The notes beneath the pieces are model-generated. The model was not told the DNA's origin. It saw only the letters and a list, made by a program, of their open reading frames with translations, and searched no databases. The position numbers were made by a program, and so were the translations under genes. From contig JAJPIZ010000004.1 of the NCBI GenBank assembly GCA_021324435.1, forward strand, positions 1 through 62,928: a stretch of DNA of 62,928 nucleotides, given 5' to 3'. Below are positions 24,582 through 31,803 of the stretch, one piece after another (the first letter of the stretch is position 1; every line of letters begins with the position of its first letter). Source of the DNA: Anaerolineae bacterium. GTDB lineage: Bacteria > Chloroflexota > Anaerolineae > Anaerolineales > Villigracilaceae.

Positions 24582-26894
24582 TTAGAACATCGGCTCCATC
24601 GCCATGGCGGGATGATTGTGTGCCTCCAGCCAGGCGAGCAGTTCTTCGACGGTGGTCACGCTGCGCTCGTCGGCGATCTTGTCGAGCAGGTCGGGGTCGC
24701 CTTCGCGTTCGCAGACCTTTTGGAATTCCTCTTTCATCGTCTCTTTCAGCACGGATGACATCCACACCACGCGCTTGAAGCCGCCGTCTGCGGAGATGAA
24801 TTTGGGGCTGATGAGGTAATACTTGCCGACGCCCATCACGCCCGGGGTTTGCAGTCCGCCGCCAGCAATGCCAGCCAGAGTCGAGAAAGTCATGCCGGCG
24901 GGGGTCATGGACGTGTCCTCGCGCGAGACGACCATCACGCCGTTGGCTTCGGGGATGAGCATGACAATACACTCGAAACAGCCGCACGCGGTCATCGGGT
25001 TTTCCATGATGGAGTACATCGAGACTTCCTGCACCACGCCGTGCGAGCCGATCTTGGCGTAATCGTTCGTCCCCTGCCAGTAGCCTTTCTTTGGGTCGAG
25101 CAGTTTCCCAAGTTTGATGGGCTGGTTGGGACCTGTCGGGTTGATGTTGTAGGAGGCTTTGCAGTCCAGCCAGTTGTACGCGCCGCACAGTCCCAGCCGC
25201 TCAGGCGAGACCACGCAGACGTGATTCGGCGCGAACGACTGACAAAGCGTGCAGGAATAGAACTCGTCCACCTTGTCGTCGGTCAGGTCGGCGAGGCGTT
25301 TGTTGCGGTAGTCGTAGGCGGCGCGCGCCTTTTCCAGCCATTCGGCGTGGAGCGCCGGGTCGGTGATGATCATCACCTCCACCTTGTCCACGATGGCGCC
25401 AAAGTCTTCGTGGAAGCGGGCGTGCAGAATCTTGCCGAAGTGTTCGAGGGTGAAGCCCTTCTCTGCCGCGGCGTTCGAGATGCGGATCCAGGCGATGTCG
25501 CGCTGACCGACGTGCTGAATCCCGCTCGCACCGTTGACGAAGTAATGTACCTGCCGTTCCAGCACCGGCTCGAAGTCCTGCTGCATCTGCCGCCCCGCGA
25601 CTTTGATGACGATGCCCAAGTCCATGTGACCCTGCGGCTCGACCTTCGAGAAATCGGGACCGATGACCTCGATTTTGCCGTCGGTCACTTCGTCCAGCGG
25701 CGCCATGTAGAGATACTCGAAGGCGCGGCTGTACTTGCCTCCAAACTCCACGCGCAAATCCGCCTTGCGGACGACCTCGCCCTCGAAGGCAGAGCCATAC
25801 GGGACGGGAACGTCCACGTGCGAGACCTTGACCTTGACGCCGCGCACTTCGATACATTTCTGAACGAGGCGCTCGGCGCGCTCCAAATCGTCCTTGCCTT
25901 CGATTTGATTGAACGGCATCGAGACGACGTGCTCGTAGGTGGTCACGCCCGTCGGCAGAATTTCGGGGATGACCGTATCGGCGATGACGGGGAAGCCGAA
26001 GTTGATGGCGCCTGCCGCGGCGGCGTACTTCAAATCGTCCACTTCGCCCAGCGCCAGGACGAAAGCGAAGACGCGGTCTTTGTTGTAGAGCAGGATTTCG
26101 CGTGCCTGTCCCGGCTTGAGCCCGCCGAAGGTCAGGGCGGAGCGGGTGGCAAATCCCAGCGCGTAAATCGCGGAGATGGTGTCCGTGCCAAACGGAACGG
26201 TGTAGGTGTCGTAGCCGAGTTCTACGCCCTCTTCGATGAGTTGATGGATGATGCTGCGCCCGTTGACGTTGCCGCTCAGGAAGCACAGGATGTTGCGCCG
26301 CTGGAGTTCGCGCACGATCTTGACCGCGACCTCGTTGGACTTGGCGCAGCCGACAATCGCGGCAAAGCCGGGCATGCGTCCGTCCACGAGTTGAATGCCC
26401 CACGAGCGCAGTTGAATATCGTCAATCGGTCCGTTCAAGTGACCCTCACCCCCTGCCCCCTCTCCCTCTGGGAGAGGGGATGGGGTGAGGGAATTATCAG
26501 GACTCGTAAACGACGTGCCGCCCGCGAGTTTGAATCCGGGCATGGGTTCAGGCTGAAGTCCATAAACGAAGCGGATTGCCTCAATCGCCTCAGCGGCGAG
26601 AAGCGTCGCCATGCCTGAGTCGAGCGTCTCGCCGAGGTAGGGAGTCCATTTCGAGAAGGCGGGAATCGGATGGAGCAAGTCGCGCGCGTACTTCAACACG
26701 GGCTGGAGATCGCCGAGTTTTTCGACCGCCTTGCCCGTCATGCCAAGGATGGTGGGGAGGTAGTAAGCCGTGTTCGGGAACGCGACAGGCGTATCCGCGC
26801 CCTTCTCCTTCAACGCCTTGTTGAGCATGATTTCGGCTTCGGTCACCAGCGCGTTCGCGCCGCGCATGGCTCGGGTGGCAATGTATTTCGACAT
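24582..26894 (-). CDS. acsB: Acetyl-CoA synthase (CODH/ACS beta), with in-frame repeat
   Basis: The 770-residue enzyme joins CO, the corrinoid methyl group and CoA. Landmarks are DDIQLRSWGIQLVDGRMPGF, the A-cluster Cys set CTLCQSFAPNHVC...LCGAYNWLDC (about 548-580) and the CGC motif ACGCFECIV (about 633-640). The start MSKYIATRAMRG is fixed by GGAGG ten bases upstream. Known relatives are near 730 residues; here an extra stretch NSLTPSPLPEGEGAGGEG near residue 140 is encoded exactly by a palindromic repeat (26443-26491). The frame stays open, so the enzyme may be active with the insert on a surface loop. Confidence 0.92.
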   Translation of the reverse strand: MSKYIATRAMRGANALVTEAEIMLNKALKEKGADTPVAFPNTAYYLPTILGMTGKAVEKLGDLQPVLKYARDLLHPIPAFSKWTPYLGETLDSGMATLLAAEAIEAIRFVYGLQPEPMPGFKLAGGTSFTSPDNSLTPSPLPEGEGAGGEGHLNGPIDDIQLRSWGIQLVDGRMPGFAAIVGCAKSNEVAVKIVRELQRRNILCFLSGNVNGRSIIHQLIEEGVELGYDTYTVPFGTDTISAIYALGFATRSALTFGGLKPGQAREILLYNKDRVFAFVLALGEVDDLKYAAAAGAINFGFPVIADTVIPEILPTGVTTYEHVVSMPFNQIEGKDDLERAERLVQKCIEVRGVKVKVSHVDVPVPYGSAFEGEVVRKADLRVEFGGKYSRAFEYLYMAPLDEVTDGKIEVIGPDFSKVEPQGHMDLGIVIKVAGRQMQQDFEPVLERQVHYFVNGASGIQHVGQRDIAWIRISNAAAEKGFTLEHFGKILHARFHEDFGAIVDKVEVMIITDPALHAEWLEKARAAYDYRNKRLADLTDDKVDEFYSCTLCQSFAPNHVCVVSPERLGLCGAYNWLDCKASYNINPTGPNQPIKLGKLLDPKKGYWQGTNDYAKIGSHGVVQEVSMYSIMENPMTACGCFECIVMLIPEANGVMVVSREDTSMTPAGMTFSTLAGIAGGGLQTPGVMGVGKYYLISPKFISADGGFKRVVWMSSVLKETMKEEFQKVCEREGDPDLLDKIADERSVTTVEELLAWLEAHNHPAMAMEPMF
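26443..26491. repeat. CCCTCACC...GGTGAGGG palindromic repeat, in frame in acsB
   Basis: This 49-base hairpin of the same family as 18662-18709 and 20658-20706 is read as LTPSPLPEGEGAGGEG on the minus strand. It lies just before the conserved PIDDIQLRSWGIQ segment of acetyl-CoA synthase. Confidence 0.88.
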
Positions 26895-26907
26895 GTGTGC
26901 CTCCATG

Positions 26908-26948
26908 AAAGAGGAAAGAAGAAAGACAATAATGCTTCTTTCCTCTTT
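26908..26948. repeat. Inverted repeat between acsA and acsB
   Basis: AAAGAGGAAAGAAG (26908-26921) and CTTCTTTCCTCTTT (26935-26948) are exact complements with a 13-base loop. A T-rich run follows on the plus side. It may tune transcript stability between the two genes. Confidence 0.65.
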
Positions 26949-26961
26949 CTTTTTTCTTTTG

Positions 26962-28980
26962 TCAATCCGCCGCCAAACCGTAAATGGCTTCGCGTTTCTT
27001 TTCCAGCGGCAGCGCCTCCAACTCGCGCATTCGCCAATCGCCGCTGCGCCCGAACTTATCCTTCTCCCACGCGGGCAGACCGAGCGCGGCGCGCTTCTTG
27101 TCAATGTGTGCGAGAGTCGCCTCAATCATCTTTTGCGGGTCGGGGATGAATTCCAGTTTGCCGCCGTAGAGTTTCTCCCAGCCCTCGCTGATGAACTTCA
27201 GCACCAGGTCGCTGTCGCTGACCCGATCGGGCATGCCGCTCACGGGCGACGCGCCGCCGAAGATGACGTACGCGCCCGAAGCGACGCAGTACGTGGCAAT
27301 CGCCAGCGCCTTTTCGCTCATCCATTCGGGCGCGAGACCGACGGCGGGGACTTGGTCAATGTCGTCGCCCAAGCCGCCCGTCTCGACCATCTGCGTCAGC
27401 ACGGTCAGGATGCGGGTATTGTCCACGCACGAACCCATGTGGAGGACGGGCGGGATGCCGACCGTTTCGCAGACTTCTCGGAGTCCGCTTCCGACCTCGG
27501 TCAAGCCTGCTTCGCCCAAAAGGAGCCCCAACTTCCCCGCGGCAATCGCGCCGCACCCCGTCTGGACGACGAGTACGTCGTTCTTGAGCAATTCCTTCAC
27601 GACGGTGTTGTGCAGGTAATCCTGCGACGAGCGCGGATTGTTGCAGCCGACAATCGCCGCCACGCCGCGAATGCGTCCCGCCATGATGGCGTCGTTCAAC
27701 GGGCGGAAGGAGGCGCGGTACGAACCGCCGAGCATGTAGTTGATGTACTCATGCGAGAAGCCGGGGATGACATCCTCCTTGATTTGCGGAATGTGGGTCT
27801 TCGAGCGGTCGCGGTTCTTGAAGTTGTCAATCGCCGTTTTCAAAATCTGCTTGGCGATGGTCATTGCCTTGTGTTCGTCGAACTCGATGTGCGTCGCCCC
27901 CGTGATTTTGACCTTCGGCGAGGTGGTGATGATCTGGGTGTGGAAGTTCTGCGCCAGTCCCACCAGCGCCTGCATGATGCACTGCACGTCCACCACCATC
28001 GCTTCGACCGCGCCCGTCAGGATGGCGAGTTCCTGATGCAAGAAGTTCCCCGCCGCAGGGATGCCCTGCCGCATGAGAATTTCGTTTGCCGTACAGCAGA
28101 TGCCCGACAGGTTGACGCCGTTCGCGCCCGCCGCTTTGGCATACTCGATGATTTCGGGGGTCTGCGATGCGGCGACAATCATCTCGCTCAGGCTGGGCTC
28201 GTGTCCGTGCACAACGACGTTGACCATGTCCTCTTTGATTACGCCCAAGTTTGCCTGTCCCAAAATCGGCGCGGGCGTGCCGAAGAGGATGTCCGAGATG
28301 TCGGTGGCGATCATCGAGCCGCCCCAGCCATCTGCCAGCGCCGTGCGGATGGCGTGATTCAAAATATGCTCCGCGTTCTGGTCGTCGCCGATGTGCGTGC
28401 GGTGCAGGCATTCCACCACCTCGCGGTCCACGCCACGGGGCCAGACCTTCTGCTCGCGCCACAACTGCTGGCGTTTCTTCGGCGCGCGTGTCGCAGGGAC
28501 AATCTCGCCTGTCTGCTGACCGAACTGCGAAATGTACAGGTCGGCTAAATCGTTGGCGATTTCCTCGGGGGCGCGTCCCTCGATGGGGATGTTGTACTTC
28601 GACGCGACGATCCGCAGTTTGGCAACGTCGCGGATGGAATATCCCTCCGCTTCGCCTTTGGCGGTGGCTTTGAGCAGGAACGCCATGTCGCGCCCGTGAT
28701 CGGAGTGCGCCGCCGCGCCCGCCGCGATGGCGCGCGTCAGGTTGCGCGCCTGGATGGTGTCCAGCGTTGCGCCGCACACGCCCGTCTCGCCGCTCTTCGT
28801 CAGGCGGCACGGACCCATCCCGCACTGCTTACAGCACATCCCTGCGCCGCCGATGTTGCACGGGACCATCGCGTCGGCGCGCGTAAATGCCGTGCCAATG
28901 CCGAGTTCCTCTGCGCGGAGGAGCATCTCCTGCGCGGCAGGGTCGGTCGAATACTCTTTGATGTCACGTTTCTTTGGCAT
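26962..28980 (-). CDS. acsA: Carbon monoxide dehydrogenase catalytic subunit
   Basis: The 672-residue Ni-Fe-S enzyme reduces CO2 to CO for AcsB. The N-terminal cluster Cys are seen in GGAGMCCKQCGMGPCRLT and ETGVCGATLD. Active-site regions include GVNLSGICCTANEILMRQG, VDVQCIMQ, VAAIVGCNNPRSSQD, VVQTGCGAIAAGKLGL and HMGSCVDNTRIL. Length is normal. AGGAGG stands directly before the ATG, and the start overlaps the end of the HMA-like gene by 17 bases. It belongs to the bacterial CODH/ACS type. Confidence 0.94.
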   Translation of the reverse strand: MPKKRDIKEYSTDPAAQEMLLRAEELGIGTAFTRADAMVPCNIGGAGMCCKQCGMGPCRLTKSGETGVCGATLDTIQARNLTRAIAAGAAAHSDHGRDMAFLLKATAKGEAEGYSIRDVAKLRIVASKYNIPIEGRAPEEIANDLADLYISQFGQQTGEIVPATRAPKKRQQLWREQKVWPRGVDREVVECLHRTHIGDDQNAEHILNHAIRTALADGWGGSMIATDISDILFGTPAPILGQANLGVIKEDMVNVVVHGHEPSLSEMIVAASQTPEIIEYAKAAGANGVNLSGICCTANEILMRQGIPAAGNFLHQELAILTGAVEAMVVDVQCIMQALVGLAQNFHTQIITTSPKVKITGATHIEFDEHKAMTIAKQILKTAIDNFKNRDRSKTHIPQIKEDVIPGFSHEYINYMLGGSYRASFRPLNDAIMAGRIRGVAAIVGCNNPRSSQDYLHNTVVKELLKNDVLVVQTGCGAIAAGKLGLLLGEAGLTEVGSGLREVCETVGIPPVLHMGSCVDNTRILTVLTQMVETGGLGDDIDQVPAVGLAPEWMSEKALAIATYCVASGAYVIFGGASPVSGMPDRVSDSDLVLKFISEGWEKLYGGKLEFIPDPQKMIEATLAHIDKKRAALGLPAWEKDKFGRSGDWRMRELEALPLEKKREAIYGLAAD

Positions 28981-29377
28981 GATCCGCCTCCTCGTCCCGC
29001 GTGACCGAAATGACTCCCATGCCCGGGCATGGCCAGAGCGGACGTCCGCTGTAATTCACGCGCTGGGCAAACGCCACCGTATTCTTCACCGTCTCGTACA
29101 CGGTGGTGTGACGATAAATCCCGTCATCCTCGACTTTGCGGATCGCGCCGCCAGGTTCGGCAGGAATCGGCAATTCGTCCAGATAGCCCGCCTCGTGCAG
29201 ACGCGCCTCGATGGCTCCCTCCTCGATTTTTTCGGGATCAAATGTTACTTGAATGACTTGAAATGCACTGCTGGCATATACGTCGGCAATACCTTCCAAT
29301 GCCAAAAGAATACGCCTGACCTCGGTGACGTGGTGGTCGCCGTATAGGGCAGGCGTATTGAAACTCGAGGTCTTCAT
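28964..29377 (-). CDS. HMA-fold-like protein heading the CODH/ACS operon
   Basis: The 137-residue protein begins with a ferredoxin-like fold (residues 8-70: ALYGDHHVTEVRRILLALEG, VIQVTFDPEKIEEGAIEARL) resembling heavy-metal-associated domains but without the CxxC metal site; YGDHH stands in its place. The C-terminal half has RPLWPCPGMGVISV. It is the first gene of the operon and overlaps acsA, so a role in nickel delivery, maturation or CODH assembly is plausible. Two CooC-like ATPase genes lie divergently next door. I know of no assigned function. Confidence 0.55.
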   Translation of the reverse strand: MKTSSFNTPALYGDHHVTEVRRILLALEGIADVYASSAFQVIQVTFDPEKIEEGAIEARLHEAGYLDELPIPAEPGGAIRKVEDDGIYRHTTVYETVKNTVAFAQRVNYSGRPLWPCPGMGVISVTRDEEADHAKET

Positions 29378-29566
29378 ACGAACCTCCTTCTACATTGTTC
29401 GCCTAAATAGAAAATTGAGGGATTCTCCTCCGTGTTCGTCCCGATGTTCATCCCTCAAAATCATTCTAGCATTTTCGCCTGTGTGGTCATCTGTGCTGAA
29501 TGTCACGCAAAAAGCGGATAAATGTCGCATGTATTATGTGCAATAATGGATTTGGATATTTTCATC

Positions 29567-30349
29567 ATGAAACTTGCAATTACCGGCAAAGGTGGCGTGG
29601 GCAAGACCACATTAACCGCGCTTCTCGCGCAGACGTATGCGGATCGGGGCCGGGACGTTTTGGCGGTGGACGCGGACCCAAGCCCCTGCCTGGCTGGAGC
29701 CTTGGGATTCCCGCCCGAACTGCGCGCCAAACTTCGTCCCATCGCCGAGATGGATGAATTGATAGAAGAACGCACCGGCGCAAAGCCCGGAACGATCGGC
29801 GGCTTCTTCACATTAAACCCACGCGTGGACGACATCCCTGAACGATTCAGCGTTCTCCATCGCGGCGTGCGCCTGCTTGAAATGGGCGCGGTGGATATTG
29901 GCGGTTCGGGTTGTATTTGTCCTGAATCGGCCATGCTCAAAACTCTCTTCACACATCTCATGTTTCGCAAAGACGACATCCTTCTGCTCGACATGTACGC
30001 CGGCGTCGAGCACTTGGGACGCGCTACGGTTGATTTTGTGGATGCCATGCTGGTCGTCGCCGAACCGACGCGGCGCAGTCTCGGCACGGCCGCGCAAATC
30101 AAGAAACTGGCGAACGACATCGGCTTACAGCGGTTGTATCTTGTGGGGAATAAAGTGCGAAACGATGAAGAAGCCAAATTTCTCGAAACCGAAACCCCCG
30201 GACTACCTCTGCTCGGCTGGCTCCCTGCCGATTTGAAAGTGCAGGAAGCGGACAGGCTCGGCGTTCCCGTGTACGACCATGTTCCGTATTTGAAAGAAAG
30301 AGCGGAAATGATTTCGATGCGGCTTGCGGATAAAGTTGGCGGGAAGTAG
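29567..30349 (+). CDS. cooC: CooC/AcsF-type nickel-insertion ATPase, copy 1
   Basis: The 260-residue MinD/ParA-like ATPase has MKLAITGKGGVGKTTL (deviant Walker A), DADPSPCLAGALG and LLDMYAGVEHLG (Walker B region). CooC and AcsF dimerise on ATP and load nickel into CODH or ACS. A GGSGCICPESAML motif near 128 supplies the CxC pair expected at the dimer interface. The start at 29567 was chosen because the longer frame has no homology before MKLAI. It is divergent from acsA. Confidence 0.85.
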   Translation: MKLAITGKGGVGKTTLTALLAQTYADRGRDVLAVDADPSPCLAGALGFPPELRAKLRPIAEMDELIEERTGAKPGTIGGFFTLNPRVDDIPERFSVLHRGVRLLEMGAVDIGGSGCICPESAMLKTLFTHLMFRKDDILLLDMYAGVEHLGRATVDFVDAMLVVAEPTRRSLGTAAQIKKLANDIGLQRLYLVGNKVRNDEEAKFLETETPGLPLLGWLPADLKVQEADRLGVPVYDHVPYLKERAEMISMRLADKVGGK

Positions 30350-30371
30350 AATATTGTTTGTGAGGTGAACT

Positions 30372-30590
30372 ATGACTGAACTGGTATCTCAAATGACAAA
30401 AGAAGAACTTCGCTTGATGATTGACGAAGCGCTCGAACGAAAACTTATTGAACTTTTCGGTGACCCGGATGAGGGGCTGGAACTGCGCGAAACCATCAAG
30501 GAACGCCTCATCAGACAGCGCGATGCCGCTGCGCGCGGCGAGATTGGCAAAGACCTGGGAGATGTCGTCAAAGAACTCGGATTGGAATAG
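30372..30590 (+). CDS. Antitoxin-like protein, RelB type
   Basis: The 72-residue acidic and helical protein (EELRLMIDEALERKLIELFG, RQRDAAARGEIGKDLGDV) has the composition of small antitoxins that wrap a RelE toxin. The toxin start lies one base after its stop, the usual tight coupling. It lies between two cooC-like genes. Confidence 0.6.
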   Translation: MTELVSQMTKEELRLMIDEALERKLIELFGDPDEGLELRETIKERLIRQRDAAARGEIGKDLGDVVKELGLE

Positions 30591-30591
30591 C

Positions 30592-30855
30592 ATGTATCAT
30601 GTCAAACTGCTCGACTCGGCGGTTCGCGACTTGGCTTCCCTTGACAAGGCGACCGCAAAACGCATCGCGAATCGTCTGCAGTGGCTGGCTCAAAACTTTG
30701 AAAACCTACAGCGCGATGCCTTGAAAGGGGAATTCTCTGATTTTTATAAATTTCGAGTTGGGGATTACCGCATTTTGTATAAAGTGCTGGAAGACGAGAA
30801 ATTTCTTCAGATTCATGCCATTGGCCATCGCGGCGAGATTTATCGAGGAAAGTAG
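30592..30855 (+). CDS. RelE/ParE-family toxin
   Basis: The 87-residue protein has the RelE fold order: MYHVKLLDSAVRDLASLDK, RIANRLQWLAQNFE, FSDFYKFRVGDYRILYKV and IHAIGHRGEIYRGK. The FRVGDYRILY and HRGEIYR stretches carry the basic and aromatic residues of ribosome-dependent mRNA cleavage. The start at ATG 30592 gives normal family length. It ends 5 bases before the second cooC gene. Confidence 0.8.
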   Translation: MYHVKLLDSAVRDLASLDKATAKRIANRLQWLAQNFENLQRDALKGEFSDFYKFRVGDYRILYKVLEDEKFLQIHAIGHRGEIYRGK

Positions 30856-30860
30856 ATTCC

Positions 30861-31649
30861 ATGACCACTACCATTGCTCTCGCAGGCAAAGGCGGCGTGG
30901 GCAAGACCACCGTCGCCGCCATAGTCATCAAATACCTTGCCCAGAACCAGCCGGGCAGCATCCTCGCCATTGACGCCGACCCTTCCTCCAACCTGAATAT
31001 GGTGCTTGGCCTCGAACTCGAATGGACCGTCGGCGACATCCGCGAAGATATGCTCGAACAGGTCAAATCGTCGCTGGCGCAGGGCGGCGCGGCCATGGGA
31101 ACCATGCCAGGCGGCGCGAGCAAGCGCGACTACCTTGATTATCACATTCATTCTGCGCTGGCTGAAGGCAGTCGCTTTGATTTGATCGCCATGGGCCGCG
31201 GCGAGGGACCCGGCTGTTACTGCGCAGTCAACCATAATTTGCGCGAGGTGATTGACGGCTTGAGCCGTCACTATGCCTATGTGGTGATTGACAACGAAGC
31301 GGGCATGGAGCATCTCTCGCGCCGCACCACGCGCGACGTTCAGCATTTGCTTATCGTCAGCGACCCCACCCAGCGCGGGCTGGTCGCCGCACAGCGCATT
31401 GCCGATATGCGCAAAGAGCTTGAAATCAACATCGAGAATGCCTATCTAATTGTGAACCGTGTGAATGGGGAATTACCCGCGCCGCTGAAAACTCAAATCG
31501 AAGAGATGGATGTGCCTTTGCTCGGTGTCATTCCTGCCAATGATGATCTGGCTTCTTTTGAGTTTTCAGGTGCACCACTGGTGAACTTGGGCGATGACTC
31601 ACCTGTCTATCGCGCCGTCGAAAGCATGATGCGTCAAATCCTGAAATAA
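30861..31649 (+). CDS. CooC/AcsF-type nickel-insertion ATPase, copy 2
   Basis: The 262-residue ATPase has AGKGGVGKTTVAAIV (Walker A), AIDADPSSNLNMVLG, GRGEGPGCYCAVNHNLRE with the CxC pair, and VVIDNEAGMEHLSRRTT. The GPGCYC motif is the metal and dimer motif of AcsF and CooC. Together with copy 1 it probably serves separate targets, one CODH and one ACS. The toxin-antitoxin genes lie between the two copies and share their orientation. A 154-base gap follows before the purine operon, holding its promoter. Confidence 0.85.
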   Translation: MTTTIALAGKGGVGKTTVAAIVIKYLAQNQPGSILAIDADPSSNLNMVLGLELEWTVGDIREDMLEQVKSSLAQGGAAMGTMPGGASKRDYLDYHIHSALAEGSRFDLIAMGRGEGPGCYCAVNHNLREVIDGLSRHYAYVVIDNEAGMEHLSRRTTRDVQHLLIVSDPTQRGLVAAQRIADMRKELEINIENAYLIVNRVNGELPAPLKTQIEEMDVPLLGVIPANDDLASFEFSGAPLVNLGDDSPVYRAVESMMRQILK

Positions 31650-31750
31650 CGAGCAGTCGGGTTGGGATTTCCGATTCTGGGGGAGCGTGATCTTGGGAAG
31701 TCCGAAACATTTTGACAGAACTCTTCTCAAAAAAAAACCGCATTAACATC

Positions 31751-31779
31751 TTGACTAGACAAATTTCACGATGTACAAT
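31751..31779 (+). promoter_or_regulatory. Sigma-70-type promoter of the purine operon
   Basis: TTGACT at 31751-31756, a 17-base spacer, then TACAAT at 31774-31779. The purL ATG (31804) follows after about 18 bases of leader with GAGG at 31795-31798. Confidence 0.75.
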
Positions 31780-31803
31780 CGCCCCATTCCATCGCGAGGC
31801 CTC

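Noticed and set aside
24849-26618. Long plus-strand frame opposite acsB
   Set aside because: Antisense shadow caused by codon bias; acsB has full catalytic motifs on the other strand.
26770-28548. Long plus-strand frame opposite acsA
   Set aside because: Antisense shadow; no start signal and no motif.
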